From NCBI GenBank assembly GCA_900104855.1, contig FNSS01000001.1, positions 6,323,501 to 6,387,500 on the forward strand: DNA of 64,000 nt, given 5' to 3'. The notes beneath the pieces were generated by a model. That model was not told where the DNA came from and did not search any database. It saw only the letters and a program-made list of their open reading frames with translations. A program made the position numbers and the translations under genes. Source of the stretch: Rhizobiales bacterium GAS188 (GTDB lineage: Bacteria; Pseudomonadota; Alphaproteobacteria; Rhizobiales; Beijerinckiaceae). Positions 43,857 through 54,487 of the stretch are shown in pieces (the first letter of the stretch is position 1; every line of letters begins with the position of its first letter).

Positions 43857-44017
43857 GGTTCGTCACCTCGATTGGCGTCCGGACATAGCCAAAGCGCGGC
43901 GGAAACTCCAGTGTGGCGCCGATCCTCGCCGGTTTCCCGGAACTTCGCGTAATGGGCGTGGAGTCATGGGTGTGGATTTGTCGCGCCACCGGCTAGCGCC
44001 GGCCGCAGCTTTCTCCT

Positions 44018-44974
44018 ATGCAGCTGCCTTTAATGAACGGACGATCCTTTTACCCTCACCGCCATCTTCTCGGGATGGACGGGCTTTCGCGCCCGGACAT
44101 TGAAGCCCTGCTGGACACGGCGGGGGATTATGTCGCGCTGTCGCGGCAGGTGGAGAAGAAGGCTGCGACCTTGCGCGGACGCACCCAGATCAACCTGTTC
44201 TTCGAGCCCTCGACGCGCACCCAATCCTCCTTCGAGATCGCCGGCAAGCGGCTCGGCGCCGACGTCATGAACATGTCGGTGTCCTCGTCCTCGGTGAAGA
44301 AGGGCGAGACGCTGCTCGATACGGCGGCGACCCTGAACGCCATGCGCCCGGACATCATCATCGTGCGCCATCACGCGGCCGGCGCCGTCAATCTCCTGGC
44401 GCGCAAGGTCGATTGCTCCGTCGTCAATGCGGGCGACGGCGCTCATGAGCACCCGACCCAGGCGTTGCTCGACGCGCTCACCATCCGTCGCGCCAAAGGC
44501 CGTATCGAAGGGCTGGTGGTGGCGATCTGCGGGGATATCCTGCATTCGCGCGTGGCGCGCTCCAACATCATTTGTCTCGCGGCGCTCGGCGCGGTGGTGC
44601 GCATCGTCGGACCGTCCTCCCTTTTGCCGACGGGCATCGAGCGTTTCGGCGTCGAGGTGTTCACCGATATGCGCGCCGGTCTGAAAGGTGCCGACATCGT
44701 CATGATGCTGCGCCTGCAGCGCGAGCGGATGAACGGCTCCTTCCTACCCTCGGTGCGGGAGTATTTCCGCTATTTCGGTCTCGATCGCGAGAAGCTCGCC
44801 CTTGCCAAACCGGACGCCCTCGTGATGCATCCAGGCCCCATGAATCGCGGCGTCGAAATCGCCTCCGACGTCGCCGACGGCGCCCAATCGCTGATTCGCG
44901 AACAGGTCGAGATGGGCGTCGCGGTGCGCATGGCTGTGCTCGAGGCTCTGGCGCGGCATCTGCCCAATGGCTGA
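44018..44974 (+). CDS. pyrB: Aspartate carbamoyltransferase catalytic subunit
   Basis: A 318-residue enzyme that makes carbamoyl-aspartate in pyrimidine synthesis. The carbamoyl-phosphate motif is [20 protein letters not shown], the HPTQ loop is in [14 protein letters not shown], and the later [16 protein letters not shown] is canonical. An alternative start lies at 44033. It overlaps the pyrC-like gene by 8 bp, typical of pyrB-pyrC' pairs that form a dodecameric complex. Confidence 0.96.
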   Translation: MQLPLMNGRSFYPHRHLLGMDGLSRPDIEALLDTAGDYVALSRQVEKKAATLRGRTQINLFFEPSTRTQSSFEIAGKRLGADVMNMSVSSSSVKKGETLLDTAATLNAMRPDIIIVRHHAAGAVNLLARKVDCSVVNAGDGAHEHPTQALLDALTIRRAKGRIEGLVVAICGDILHSRVARSNIICLAALGAVVRIVGPSSLLPTGIERFGVEVFTDMRAGLKGADIVMMLRLQRERMNGSFLPSVREYFRYFGLDREKLALAKPDALVMHPGPMNRGVEIASDVADGAQSLIREQVEMGVAVRMAVLEALARHLPNG

Positions 44975-46307
44975 CGCGCCTCTTTCCACCTCGAACGGGG
45001 AGGAGGCGATCCTGCTCGTCAATGCCCGCCTCGTCGACCCCGATGCCGGGCGCGAGACGCGTGGCGGCGTTCTGGTCACGAATGGCGTGATCGCCGATCT
45101 CGGCGCGCATCTCTCGGCCGAATCGGGACCAAACAGCGCCCTCGTCATCGATTGCCGCGGCCAGGTCGTTGCGCCCGGCATCGTGGATCTCCAGGCCTTC
45201 ATCGGCGAGCCCGGTGCCGAGCATCGCGAGACGCTCGCCTCTGCGAGCCGCGGGGCGGCGGCGGGCGGCGTCACCACCTTGATCTGCCGGCCGGACACGG
45301 ATCCGGTGATCGACGATCCGGCGATCGTCGATTTCGTGCTGCGTCGGGCGCGCGCCGATTCGGCCGTGCGCATCCACCCTTGCGCCGCCTTGACCAAGGG
45401 TCTCGCCGGACGCGAGATGACCGAGATCGGCCTGCTCAAGGAGGCTGGCGCGGTCGCCTTCGGCGATGCCCATAGAAGCGTCATGAACGCGCAGGTGATG
45501 CGCCGCGCCATGGTCTATGCGCGCGACCGCGACGCCATCGTCTCCCATTTCACCCAGGACGCCAATCTCGCCGCCGAAGGCGTCATGAATGAAGGGGAAT
45601 TCGCGAGCAGGCTCGGCCTTCCCGCTATCCCGAAGGTGGCCGAGACCATCATGCTGGAGCGGGACCTGGCCTTGGTCCGGCTCACGGGTGTGCGCTACCA
45701 CGCGATGCTGATCAGCTGCGCCGAATCGGTCGAAGCCGTCCGTCGCGCCAAGGAGGAGGGGCTTGCGGTCACCTGTAGCGTGTCCGTCAACCACCTGACC
45801 TTGAACGAAGGCGATGTCGGGAATTACCGCACCTTCCTCAAATTATCGCCGCCGCTGCGCTCGGAGGAGGATCGCCTGGCGCTGGTCGCGGGCCTCGCCG
45901 AGGGCGTGATCGATGCGATCGTCTCCGATCATGATCCGCAGGATGTCGAGACCAAGCGCCAGCCCTTCGCCGAATCGGCGGACGGGGCGATCGGTCTCGA
46001 GACCATGCTCGCCGCGGCGCTGCGCCTCGTCCACTCCGGCGAGATCGGGCTGCCGCGCCTGATGCGCGCTTTGTCGGCGGGTCCTGCTTCGGTCTATCGC
46101 CTGCCGGAGGCGAGCCTCAGGCGCGGCGCCTGCGCCGACCTGATCGTCTTCGATCCCGATGAGCCCTGGGTCGTCGATCCGGCAAAGCTCGCCTCGCCTT
46201 GCAAGAACACGCCCTTCGACGAGGCGAGGATGCAAGGGCGCGTCCTCGCCACGCTGGTCGGAGGCAAGATCGTGCATGCCGTTGCGGGCTCGCTGCGAGG
46301 CCTTTAG
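44967..46307 (+). CDS. pyrC: PyrC'-type dihydroorotase-like protein (metal motif lost)
   Basis: A 446-residue protein of the class I dihydroorotase family encoded directly after pyrB. The usual DxHxH metal motif is replaced: [11 protein letters not shown] (residues 73-83) has Gln and Phe where the two His should be. The later His of the family are also altered ([12 protein letters not shown] and [12 protein letters not shown]), although SDHDPQDVE keeps the catalytic Asp region. In other bacteria such pseudo-dihydroorotases are inactive and serve as scaffold for PyrB. A true dihydroorotase must then be encoded elsewhere. Confidence 0.9.
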   Translation: MADAPLSTSNGEEAILLVNARLVDPDAGRETRGGVLVTNGVIADLGAHLSAESGPNSALVIDCRGQVVAPGIVDLQAFIGEPGAEHRETLASASRGAAAGGVTTLICRPDTDPVIDDPAIVDFVLRRARADSAVRIHPCAALTKGLAGREMTEIGLLKEAGAVAFGDAHRSVMNAQVMRRAMVYARDRDAIVSHFTQDANLAAEGVMNEGEFASRLGLPAIPKVAETIMLERDLALVRLTGVRYHAMLISCAESVEAVRRAKEEGLAVTCSVSVNHLTLNEGDVGNYRTFLKLSPPLRSEEDRLALVAGLAEGVIDAIVSDHDPQDVETKRQPFAESADGAIGLETMLAAALRLVHSGEIGLPRLMRALSAGPASVYRLPEASLRRGACADLIVFDPDEPWVVDPAKLASPCKNTPFDEARMQGRVLATLVGGKIVHAVAGSLRGL

Positions 46308-46374
46308 ATTTCTGGCATCAGGCTGCTGGCACCAGCAGCGACCGGGAGGGGCCGAGGTGGCAGGAGCGATCGAG

Positions 46375-46971
46375 ATGCCGATGACATGGGTCGAGCTGAT
46401 CGCAGCCCTCATCATCGGCTACGGCTTCGGCTCGATCCCGTTCGGGGTCGTGCTGACGCGGCTCAGCGGCGGCCCCGATCTGCGCAGCATCGGGTCGGGC
46501 AATATCGGGGCGACCAATGTGCTGCGCACCGGCAAGAAGGGGCTGGCGGCGGCGACCCTGATTGGCGACATGCTGAAAGGCACGCTGGCCGTGCTGGTCG
46601 GTGCCCAGCTCGGGCCGGCCGGCGCGCTGGCCGCGGCGGGCGGTGCCTTTCTCGGCCATCTCTTCCCTCTCTGGCTGGGCTTCAAGGGCGGCAAGGGCGT
46701 CGCGACCTTCCTTGGGTGCCTGCTTGGGGTCTATTGGCCTGCGGCTCTCAGCTTCGCGGTCGTCTGGCTCGCCCTTGCCTATCTGACACGCTATTCGTCG
46801 CTCGCGGCGCTCTGGGCGAGCGTGGCGGGCGTCGTGGCGCTCCTGGCCTTCGGGCTCGTCGAAGCGGGGCTTGTCTTTTCTCTTCTCACGGTCGTTCTTT
46901 GGGTGAAGCACGCCAAGAACATCAAGCGGCTTCTCTCCGGCCAGGAGAGCCGCATCGGGTCGAAATCGTGA
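46375..46971 (+). CDS. plsY: Glycerol-3-phosphate acyltransferase PlsY
   Basis: A 198-residue membrane enzyme that moves the acyl group from acyl-phosphate to glycerol 3-phosphate, the first step of phospholipid synthesis. ATG 46375 has CAGGAG upstream. Motifs: [48 protein letters not shown]. Five hydrophobic helices are visible. It overlaps dprA by 4 bp. Confidence 0.95.
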   Translation: MPMTWVELIAALIIGYGFGSIPFGVVLTRLSGGPDLRSIGSGNIGATNVLRTGKKGLAAATLIGDMLKGTLAVLVGAQLGPAGALAAAGGAFLGHLFPLWLGFKGGKGVATFLGCLLGVYWPAALSFAVVWLALAYLTRYSSLAALWASVAGVVALLAFGLVEAGLVFSLLTVVLWVKHAKNIKRLLSGQESRIGSKS

Positions 46972-48215
46972 CGCGATCCGAGCCCGGCTTCTCGCTGAAC
47001 GCGGCGCAGCGGCTCGACTGGCTGCGACTGATCCGCTCGGAAGGCGTCGGACCGCGGACCTTCCGCGGCCTGCTCAACCGCTATGGCAGCGCCGGGGCAG
47101 CGCTCGCGGCATTGCCACGCCTGCATCGGGAACGCGGCCTGTCGCTGCATGTCTGCGGTGTGGAGGAGGCGGAAGTCGAGCTTGCCGCCGCCGCGAGGCT
47201 CGCCGTCGCTTATATCGGCATCGGCGAGGCCGCCTATCCCAAAGCGCTCGCCGCCACCCAGGACGCACCCCCGCTCATCGGCGTGCGTGGCGATGCGGCG
47301 GTGCTGCAGCGGCCCATGGTCGCCGTCATTGGATCGCGCAATGCGTCGGCGCTCGGGCAGCGTTTCACGGACGGGCTTGTCCGTGAGCTCGGCGAGGCCG
47401 GATTCGTCGTGGTCTCAGGGCTGGCGCGCGGCATCGACGCGAGGGCGCATGGCGCGGCGCTCGTGACCGGTACGGTCGCCGTTCTGGCGGGCGGCCATGA
47501 GCGCGTCTATCCGAGCGAGAACCAGCCTCTGCTCGAACGGCTTTTGGAGACGGGCGCGGCGATTTCGGAAATGCCGATCGGCTGGGAACCGCGCGGGCGC
47601 GATTTTCCAAGGCGCAACCGCATCGTCTCCGGCCTTGCCCATGGGGTGGTGGTGATCGAGGCGGCACGCGGCTCGGGATCGTTGATCACGGCGCGCTTCG
47701 CGGTCGAGCAAGGCCGCGAAGTGTTCGCCGTGCCGGGTTTCCCCCTCGATCCGCGCGCAGCGGGCACTAATGACCTGATCCGGCAGGGTGCGACGCTCAT
47801 CACCTCTGCCGAACATGTGATCGAGATCCTCGCTCCGATCATCGCAGGCGAGCCCGATGCCTCGCGAGCGCCCGGCTCGGAGGACCAGAAAGGCTTCGAA
47901 GACCAGAAGGGGGAGGGGCGGGAGCCGCTCTGGGAGGAGCTCGACCTGTTCGCCCAGCGCTCGACCATCCCGTCCGTCGAGACGCCGGAGCCGGGCTTGG
48001 AAGCCGCCCATCCGGAGCGACCAGCCGGAGATCCCCCGCTGCTCGATCCGGCAGATCGCGTCCTCGCCGTGCTCGGAGCCTCGCCGGCCGCGCTCGACGA
48101 CATCGTGCGGGGCTGTGGCCTCTCCGCCGGTGCGGTGCGCGCCACGCTTCTCGAGCTGGAGCTCGCCGGACGCATCGCCCGCATGGGCGGCGATCTCGTG
48201 CAGCTCCTGCGTTAG
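46968..48215 (+). CDS. dprA: DNA processing protein DprA (Smf)
   Basis: A 415-residue protein that loads RecA onto single-stranded DNA during natural transformation. The GTG at 46968 overlaps the plsY stop; the longer open frame would run through plsY in another frame. The Rossmann core has [52 protein letters not shown] and [21 protein letters not shown] Glu/Lys/Asp-rich linker (about residues 300-345) leads to a C-terminal winged-helix ([20 protein letters not shown]). Last gene of the pyrB-pyrC'-plsY-dprA run. Confidence 0.95.
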   Translation: MTRSEPGFSLNAAQRLDWLRLIRSEGVGPRTFRGLLNRYGSAGAALAALPRLHRERGLSLHVCGVEEAEVELAAAARLAVAYIGIGEAAYPKALAATQDAPPLIGVRGDAAVLQRPMVAVIGSRNASALGQRFTDGLVRELGEAGFVVVSGLARGIDARAHGAALVTGTVAVLAGGHERVYPSENQPLLERLLETGAAISEMPIGWEPRGRDFPRRNRIVSGLAHGVVVIEAARGSGSLITARFAVEQGREVFAVPGFPLDPRAAGTNDLIRQGATLITSAEHVIEILAPIIAGEPDASRAPGSEDQKGFEDQKGEGREPLWEELDLFAQRSTIPSVETPEPGLEAAHPERPAGDPPLLDPADRVLAVLGASPAALDDIVRGCGLSAGAVRATLLELELAGRIARMGGDLVQLLR

Positions 48216-48333
48216 GGTATGATCGGAACAAGGTGACGGCTTGGCCGGACCGCGACCTGTTCCACCTGTTAATACAGGTGAATAACAGGTGGAGGCGGCC
48301 CTTTCCGGGTTCGTCCTGGCCGCTTGGGCCGCG

Positions 48334-48633
48334 TCAGCGCGGCCGCGAAGCGTTGTGCTCGAATTTGCGCACCAGGGCGCGCGCCTCGACCCGGGCCATT
48401 TCGAGAAAATATGCGAGCAGATCGAAATCACTTTTGCGGGCCATGCTGGAGAGCTCGGCCGACATCTGCCCGATATAACGGGCGACCTCGCGTTGCACCG
48501 ATTTCGATTGGGCCTTTGGGTCGCTGTCGAAATTCGCTTGGTCGGGATTATCCTGGCCGGAACTCTCCTGGCCTTGCGCAGTTAGATCGTCGCGAGCCTG
48601 AACGGAGGCGGGTTCCTTTGCGATTGCGCTCAT
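48334..48633 (-). CDS. Conserved hypothetical protein (rhizobial)
   Basis: A 99-residue acidic helical protein. ATG 48633 has GAGGTGG upstream. The C-terminal half, REVARYIGQMSAELSSMARK and FDLLAYFLEMARVEARALVR, is a pattern I recognise from short conserved rhizobial proteins. It is convergent with dprA and divergent from the secreted protein gene. Function unknown. Confidence 0.7.
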   Translation of the reverse strand: MSAIAKEPASVQARDDLTAQGQESSGQDNPDQANFDSDPKAQSKSVQREVARYIGQMSAELSSMARKSDFDLLAYFLEMARVEARALVRKFEHNASRPR

Positions 48634-48826
48634 TGTGCCACCTCGATCGGATCGCAGGCTGCCCATAGCCGCCGACACGAATCATCATATCAGTTGCAGT
48701 CAGGTTGTGCAACTTACAGATGCATTCTTCGTTCGAGTTGCGTGCTTTTCGCTTCGCTGTTTCCGGCATTGGCATATAGGCTGCTGCTCCGGCTCGCTGC
48801 GAGCGTTCCGGGAGCGAGTGCGTGCC

Positions 48827-49537
48827 ATGCTGAGACAGTTCCGACCGTTGCTGATGCGATGCGCGCTGGCCTGCGCCGGCTTGGCCGCCATGCCGGCGAT
48901 GGCGGCGCCGCCGTTTGGCGCCCATCCCGGACCAAGGGTGATCATGGCGCCTCGCTATGTGCCCAACATCCCTCGGCAGTTCAGGCCGGCGCGCCAGGCC
49001 GTCCGTCAGGATCACTTCGACAAACGCTTCGACAGGCGCCGCTTGCGCGATCGCAGCCTCCTAATCGGAGTCGATAGCGGCGTGAACGAAGTCCCGGTGC
49101 CCGCCGGGATCGACGCCGGCGAGCCGCCCCAGATCTATCCGCCTCAAGCCTATCCGCCCCAAGCCTACCCGCAGGACATCGAATTCGAGAATGGCTATGG
49201 CGCTCGTCCGCCGGCCAATGTCGGCCCCCAGATCATCACCTTGCCGGATGCCCCTCGAGGTCGAGGTCACGGCTTGCCCGGCAGCGACTTGCGCGGCAGC
49301 GCCATGCGTCAGGCTGCACCCGCGCCCTCATGGAGATCCGCTACTGCGCCGCCCTTGCGGCAATGGCGGGCGCCGTGCTTCGTGCATCAGCGTCGGGCTC
49401 TCCCCTGGTACGAGCAGGCCCAGCCGAGCTATGACTATCGGCCCTCGCCGGTCGCGCTCGCGCCATGCGGCGAGGGCAGCTCGAGCTACAACATGCCGAT
49501 CTACAACACGCCCTGCGGGGTTCGCCCCTACGATTAG
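48827..49537 (+). CDS. Secreted proline-rich protein
   Basis: A 236-residue exported protein; ATG 48827, with GGGAGCGAG upstream, starts a signal peptide ([19 protein letters not shown]). The mature part is rich in Pro, Arg and Tyr and has the short tandem [18 protein letters not shown]. It has a few scattered Cys. The 3' end overlaps ruvX by 4 bp. Function unknown. Confidence 0.65.
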   Translation: MLRQFRPLLMRCALACAGLAAMPAMAAPPFGAHPGPRVIMAPRYVPNIPRQFRPARQAVRQDHFDKRFDRRRLRDRSLLIGVDSGVNEVPVPAGIDAGEPPQIYPPQAYPPQAYPQDIEFENGYGARPPANVGPQIITLPDAPRGRGHGLPGSDLRGSAMRQAAPAPSWRSATAPPLRQWRAPCFVHQRRALPWYEQAQPSYDYRPSPVALAPCGEGSSSYNMPIYNTPCGVRPYD

Positions 49538-50019
49538 TCGGAGGCGGCGGCTCGCATATGCCTGAGCCGGTCGAGGGCGCCTTGCAGGATGTAGGAGGCG
49601 GCGAGCTTGTCGACCAGCTCGTTGCGCCTGGCACGCGATCTGTCGGCCTCGATCAGCATGCGCGTCACGGCAGCCGTCGAGAGACGCTCATCCCAGAAGG
49701 CGAGAAGCAGTTCGGTCATCGGCGCGAGATTGCGGGCGAAGGAGCGCGCCGATTGCGCGGCAGGCCCTTCCGAGCCGTCCATGTTGCGCGGCAGGCCGAT
49801 GACGAGACCGGCGACGCCATGCCGGGCCGCAAGCTCGAGGAGCCGGCCGACATCCTTGGTGAATTTGCTGCGCATGATCGTCTCGAGCGGCGACGCGATG
49901 CTGCGCTCGACGTCGGAGAGCGCAAGCCCGATCGTCTTCGAGCCGAGATCGAGCCCCATCAGCCGGGCATGGCGCGGCAAGGTCAGCAATGCCTCGATCT
50001 CGACGATGTTGCCCGGCAT
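49534..50019 (-). CDS. ruvX: Putative Holliday junction resolvase (RuvX/YqgF)
   Basis: A 161-residue RNase H-fold nuclease. The first acidic motif is [20 protein letters not shown], and later motifs are [14 protein letters not shown] and [17 protein letters not shown]. Required for pre-16S rRNA processing in E. coli. Next to UPF0173 and gatCA on the opposite strand, a common alphaproteobacterial arrangement. Confidence 0.93.
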   Translation of the reverse strand: MPGNIVEIEALLTLPRHARLMGLDLGSKTIGLALSDVERSIASPLETIMRSKFTKDVGRLLELAARHGVAGLVIGLPRNMDGSEGPAAQSARSFARNLAPMTELLLAFWDERLSTAAVTRMLIEADRSRARRNELVDKLAASYILQGALDRLRHMRAAASD

Positions 50020-50168
50020 CGTCGCTGGTTAGCATGCGGGACGGCTGCTGGATATGAAAAGCGGCCGGCGCGGCGATTGCCGAAAAGCCCTTTGCCGTCC
50101 CGCCGCGAACCGCTAAGCATGGCCGCGTGGATCTCGGCGTCCCGCGACCTCATTCGGGAGCAGTGCTC

Positions 50169-50921
50169 ATGAAGATCACCTGGTTCGGCCATTCCAATTT
50201 CCGGCTCGATTTCGCGGGCAAGATCGTGCTGATCGACCCTTTCTTCACCGGCAATCCATCCTTCTCCGGCGACCGCGATGCGGTCACCAAAGGCGCGACC
50301 CATATCCTGATCACACATGGCCATGCCGATCATATCGGCGATGCGCTGGTCATCGCCGAGAAGACGGGCGCGACCGTCGTCACCAATTACGAGCTCGCCA
50401 ATTGGCTTGGCGCCAATGGCCTCAAAGCCTATGAGCCGATGAATACGGGCGGCACTGTCGATGTGGGCGGCTTCAAGGTGACCTTGACGCGCGCCTATCA
50501 CTCCTCGGCCGAGATCGAGAAATGGCTGCGCGCCACGCGTGGTGAGGATGTGTCGAAGCTACCCGATAGCGGCGTCGCGATCCCGCTCGGGCATCCGAAC
50601 GGTATCATCGTGCGCGCCAAGGGCGAGCCCACCGTCTACCATATGGGAGACACCGACATCTTCTCCGACATGGCGCTGATCGCCGAGCTCTACCGGCCCG
50701 AAATCACGATGGTGCCGATCGGCGACCGCTTCACCATGGGGGCCGAGACTGCCGCCTTGGCGCTGCACCGTTTCGTCAAGCCGCGCATCGCCATCCCCTG
50801 CCATTACGGCACCTTCCCGATTCTCGATCAGACGCCTGACAGCTTCATCGAGGCGGTGGCGACGCGTGGAGACCACATCAAGGTCGTGGTGCCCAAGATC
50901 GGCGAGGCCTTCGAGGGCTGA
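50169..50921 (+). CDS. UPF0173 metallo-hydrolase
   Basis: A 250-residue MBL-fold hydrolase. It starts [20 protein letters not shown], with the family metal motif HGHADHIGD and the later [15 protein letters not shown] and HYGTFPIL. The family (UPF0173, YtkL-like) has an uncharacterised substrate. ATG 50169 is preferred over GTG at 50127 because it fits family starts. Confidence 0.9.
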   Translation: MKITWFGHSNFRLDFAGKIVLIDPFFTGNPSFSGDRDAVTKGATHILITHGHADHIGDALVIAEKTGATVVTNYELANWLGANGLKAYEPMNTGGTVDVGGFKVTLTRAYHSSAEIEKWLRATRGEDVSKLPDSGVAIPLGHPNGIIVRAKGEPTVYHMGDTDIFSDMALIAELYRPEITMVPIGDRFTMGAETAALALHRFVKPRIAIPCHYGTFPILDQTPDSFIEAVATRGDHIKVVVPKIGEAFEG

Positions 50922-51065
50922 AGCCGGATTGCGACGGCGTCGCCGGTGCCGGTCAGCACCGCGGCGCCTGCCCTCGGGCTGCAATCGAATTGTCGCACGA
51001 CTCAGTTATCGCTGGCGAAGTTCCGATCCGAGCCCGCGCCAATGCGGGCGCATCGAGTGGCCGCG

Positions 51066-51866
51066 ATGATTGCCGAAATGGTGATGAGCGCCGGAGCCGT
51101 GACGGCCGGCGGATTTGCTTACGCGAAGAGCCGGCGCGCCAAGCTCTACCGGGAGCTGGCGGATCGCGTGGCGCGCATCGCCGCCACGACGCCGCTGCTG
51201 CTTCCAGCTTCCCGGCAGTCGACATTGCCGAGCTTCGCGGATCGGCTGATCTTTCTGCGGGATTTTCTCCCCGAGGCCGCCTTCGCACAGCTCAAGGCCG
51301 AGGCCGAACGTCTCGTCGCTCCCGAGCGCAGCTTCGTGCCGGCCCACAAGAAAGGCGGGACCGTCGCCTATGAGACCTTGATCGCCAGCGCGCCGGCGAT
51401 CGTCTCCTGCTATCACTCGCAAGATCTCACGGCATTCGTCTCGCGCCTCGTCGGCGCCAAGGTCCAACCGACGCCGATCTCCGATCAGAGCTCGCTATCC
51501 CTGTTGTTCTACGACAAGCCAGGCGATCATATCGGGTGGCATTACGACCATAATTTCTATCGGGGGCGGCATTTCACCTTGCTGCTCGCGCTCGACAATC
51601 AGGGTCGCGCCGCCAACGGCTTGAGCCATGCCGAGCTCAAGGCGCGGATCGGCGGGCAGGAGAGGGGGGTAGCGACACCCCCGAACACGATGGTGGTCTT
51701 CGAGGGCGCGCGCGTCAGTCACAAGGTGACGCCGATCCTCGAGGGCGAGCGCCGCCTTGTGCTCAGCATGACCTATTGCGCGGATCCGCGGGCCTATTGG
51801 TGGCAGGGCGTCACACGCCGCATCAAGGACACGGCCTTTTACGGGATCAGGGCGCTCTGGACCTGA
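51066..51866 (+). CDS. 2-oxoglutarate/Fe(II) dioxygenase
   Basis: A 266-residue oxygenase of the prolyl-hydroxylase-like type. The Fe ligands are His and Asp in IGWHYDHNFYRGRHFTLLLA and the distal His in ARVSHKVTPILEGERR, with the Arg that binds 2-oxoglutarate just after it. An N-terminal hydrophobic stretch (AEMVMSAGAVTAGGFAYAKS) may anchor it. Start uncertain: 51042 and 51066 are both possible. The substrate is unknown. Confidence 0.83.
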   Translation: MIAEMVMSAGAVTAGGFAYAKSRRAKLYRELADRVARIAATTPLLLPASRQSTLPSFADRLIFLRDFLPEAAFAQLKAEAERLVAPERSFVPAHKKGGTVAYETLIASAPAIVSCYHSQDLTAFVSRLVGAKVQPTPISDQSSLSLLFYDKPGDHIGWHYDHNFYRGRHFTLLLALDNQGRAANGLSHAELKARIGGQERGVATPPNTMVVFEGARVSHKVTPILEGERRLVLSMTYCADPRAYWWQGVTRRIKDTAFYGIRALWT

Positions 51867-52095
51867 GCGCTAAGGCCTTAGCCGCCGCGCTCTGCCGTCT
51901 TGCGAGGCAACCCACGAAATTTCCTCGAGCCGTCGATCATCGCCGATCTCGATGATCGGGGGACCGAATTTCCCTCGCAAGGCGCCGGTCCGACCGGCCG
52001 CGCCATAGCGGCGCGGGTTGCCCGTCTCTCTGGCGCCTGATAATCGGCCTGTTCGATTTACCCAGATCTGATTTGCTTCGTCAGGAGAGATGTGG

Positions 52096-52383
52096 ATGTC
52101 CGTCGACGCTGCGACCGTGAAACGCGTCGCCCATCTCGCCCGCATCGCGCTGCCCGAAGAGGAGGTGGCGCGCATGCAAGGCGAGATCAATGCCATCCTC
52201 GGCTTCGTCGAGGAATTGTCGAAGGTTGACATTGAGGGGGTCGAGCCGATGACCTCGGTGACGCCGATGCGCCTCAAGCAGCGCGCCGACAGCGTGACGG
52301 ATGGCGGCATCGCCGATGCGATCATCGCCAATGCGCCGCTCACCGAGGATCACTTCTTCCTCGTGCCGAAAGTGGTGGAATAG
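52096..52383 (+). CDS. gatC: Asp-tRNA(Asn)/Glu-tRNA(Gln) amidotransferase subunit C
   Basis: A 95-residue subunit that stabilises GatA. ATG 52096 follows AGGAGAG with 8-bp spacing; an ATG at 52090 is too close to it. The conserved start is [20 protein letters not shown], and the end is FFLVPKVVE. The gatCA pair is separated by 100 bp. gatB is not in this window. Confidence 0.95.
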   Translation: MSVDAATVKRVAHLARIALPEEEVARMQGEINAILGFVEELSKVDIEGVEPMTSVTPMRLKQRADSVTDGGIADAIIANAPLTEDHFFLVPKVVE

Positions 52384-52483
52384 GCAGGTCTGCCGCTTCC
52401 ACCGTCTTCGGCAGACCTGACGCCGCCGGACGATACAGACGAGGCTGGATCGAGACCCTTCGCCCGATCTGCCCGGGCCCCTG

Positions 52484-54040
52484 ATGAGAGACGATGCGAT
52501 CGTGACCGAACTCACCGACCTCGACCTTGCCGAAGCCCGAGACGGGCTCAGGGCCAAGCAATTCTCCGCGACCGAGCTCACCAGAGCCCATATCGCCGCT
52601 GTCGAGCAGGCGCGCCTTCTCAACGCCTATGTGCTGGAGACGCCGGACCAGGCGCTTGCCCAGGCGAGCGAGAGCGATGCGCGGCTGGCGCGCGGTGAGG
52701 GCAGGGCGCTCGAAGGCCTGCCGCTCGGCATCAAGGACCTGTTCTGCACCAAAGGGGTGCGCACCACGGCGAGCTCGAACATCCTCAAGGACTTCACGCC
52801 TGGCTATGAGTCGACGATCACCAGCCAGTTATGGCGCGACGGCGCGGTCATGCTCGGCAAGCTCAACTGCGACGAATTCGCCATGGGCTCCTCCAACGAG
52901 ACTTCCGCCTTCGGCCCGGTCGTCTCGCCCTGGTTGCCGCCGAATTGGGATGGCGGCCGGGCGCGCGCTACCATCGTCAAGGCGACGGCCGAGGGCGCCA
53001 TGCCGGAAGGCCTCCTGGTGCCGGGCGGCTCCTCGGGCGGCTCGGCTGCCGCGGTCGCGGCGCGGCTGTGCCTTGCGGCGACAGCGACCGATACCGGGGG
53101 CTCGATCCGACAGCCCGCCGCCTTCACCGGCACGGTCGGCATCAAGCCGACTTATGGGCGCTGCTCGCGTTTCGGCGTCGTGGCCTTCGCCTCCTCGCTC
53201 GATCAGGCCGGGCCGATCGCCCGCAATGTGCGCGACAGCGCCATCCTGCTGCAGTCGATGGCAGGACCCGATCGCCAGGATTCGACCTCGGTCGACATCC
53301 CGGTTCCGGATTTCGAGGCGGCGGTGTCGCAGGGCGTCAAGGGGCGCAAGATCGGCATCCCGAAGGAATACCGGCTCGACGGCATGCCCGAGGAGATCGA
53401 GAAGCTCTGGGCGGAAGGCGCGGCCTGGCTCAAGGCAGCCGGCGCCGAGATCGTCGACATCTCCTTGCCGCACACCGCCTATGCCTTGCCGGCCTATTAC
53501 ATCGTGGCGCCGGCCGAGGCCTCCTCGAATCTCGCGCGCTATGACGGCGTGCGCTACGGGTTGCGCGTGCCCGGCCGCGACGTCATCGAAATGTACGAGA
53601 ACACGCGCGCCGCCGGCTTCGGGCGCGAGGTCAAGAGACGCGTCATGATCGGCGCCTATGTGCTGTCGGCCGGCTATTACGACGCCTATTACCTGCGGGC
53701 CCAGAAGACCCGCACGCTGATCAAGCGCGATTTCGAGGATGTGTTCGCCAAGGGAATCGATGCGATCCTGACGCCGGCGACGCCGACGGCAGCTTTCGGC
53801 ATCGGCGAGAAAGTGTCCGCAAGCCCGATCGAGATGTATCTCAACGACGTGTTCACCGTGACCGTCAACATGGCGGGGCTGCCGGGCATCTCCGTTCCGG
53901 CCGGACTCGATCGCAAGGGCCTGCCGCTCGGCCTGCAGCTGATTGGACGCCCCTTCGACGAGGAGATGCTGTTTTCGGCCGCCCAGGTGGTCGAGGATGC
54001 GGCCGGGCGCATGACGCTTCCCAAAGCGTGGTGGGGGTGA
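52484..54040 (+). CDS. gatA: Asp-tRNA(Asn)/Glu-tRNA(Gln) amidotransferase subunit A
   Basis: A 518-residue glutaminase subunit of the amidase-signature family. The Ser-Ser-Lys triad is visible: Lys in [11 protein letters not shown], cis-Ser in [18 protein letters not shown], and nucleophile Ser in [14 protein letters not shown]. Between FGPVVSPW and the GGSSGGS loop there is an insertion (about 27 residues, starting [16 protein letters not shown]) longer than usual in this loop. A GTG start at 52502 is also possible. It overlaps the next small gene by 4 bp. Confidence 0.95.
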   Translation: MRDDAIVTELTDLDLAEARDGLRAKQFSATELTRAHIAAVEQARLLNAYVLETPDQALAQASESDARLARGEGRALEGLPLGIKDLFCTKGVRTTASSNILKDFTPGYESTITSQLWRDGAVMLGKLNCDEFAMGSSNETSAFGPVVSPWLPPNWDGGRARATIVKATAEGAMPEGLLVPGGSSGGSAAAVAARLCLAATATDTGGSIRQPAAFTGTVGIKPTYGRCSRFGVVAFASSLDQAGPIARNVRDSAILLQSMAGPDRQDSTSVDIPVPDFEAAVSQGVKGRKIGIPKEYRLDGMPEEIEKLWAEGAAWLKAAGAEIVDISLPHTAYALPAYYIVAPAEASSNLARYDGVRYGLRVPGRDVIEMYENTRAAGFGREVKRRVMIGAYVLSAGYYDAYYLRAQKTRTLIKRDFEDVFAKGIDAILTPATPTAAFGIGEKVSASPIEMYLNDVFTVTVNMAGLPGISVPAGLDRKGLPLGLQLIGRPFDEEMLFSAAQVVEDAAGRMTLPKAWWG

Positions 54041-54264
54041 ACCTGCCGATCGCCAGGGCGGTGCTGTCGGGTTGCCTGACGGCGCTGAAATGGATGCTGT
54101 GGGTGACGGCGGCGCTGCTGCTCGTCCTGTTCGTGATCGCCTATCTGCGCCCCGAGGGCGAATCGCCGCTGCGGCCGATCGCCTTCGGCATCGTGGTCTC
54201 GGCGGCCTGTGGCTGGGCTTGCGGCTGGATGGCGAAGCTGGTCGAGAGAGAGGCCGGCAATTGA
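54037..54264 (+). CDS. Small membrane protein
   Basis: A 75-residue protein with two hydrophobic segments ([19 protein letters not shown] and [18 protein letters not shown]). GTG 54037 overlaps the gatA stop (GTGA), so it is translationally coupled. Function unknown. Confidence 0.7.
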   Translation: MNLPIARAVLSGCLTALKWMLWVTAALLLVLFVIAYLRPEGESPLRPIAFGIVVSAACGWACGWMAKLVEREAGN

Positions 54265-54339
54265 CGGCGGCGTCCTGCGCTTGCCGACCGCACAGTCAGG
54301 CGCAAAAGGCGCCGGGCGCGACACGCAGAGAATATTTGG

Positions 54340-54409
54340 CTTGGGTCAAAAGGCTTGGCTCAAAAGACTTGGCTCAAAAGACTTGGCTCAAAAGGTTTGG
54401 CTCGAAACT
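54340..54409. repeat. Five 14-bp tandem repeats
   Basis: Five consecutive units of 14 bp of the form CTTGGCTCAAAAGA (54340-54409) lie after the small membrane-protein gene. The two middle units are identical; the first has one change and the last three. Units are in-frame with nothing. Directly after them comes a perfect hairpin at 54410-54437. Confidence 0.9.
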
Positions 54410-54437
54410 CATGCGCGACCTCGAGAGGTCGCGCATG
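54410..54437. terminator. Perfect 12-bp hairpin
   Basis: CATGCGCGACCT pairs with AGGTCGCGCATG across a CGAG loop. No T tract follows. It lies between convergent genes and may act as a bidirectional terminator. Confidence 0.65.
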
Positions 54438-54487
54438 TTCCGATTAGCGAGAACGACCAGGCGTTCCCGAGAACGAGGCCCTTGCGG

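Noticed and set aside
54340..54409. CRISPR array
   Set aside because: Fourteen-base units without spacers.
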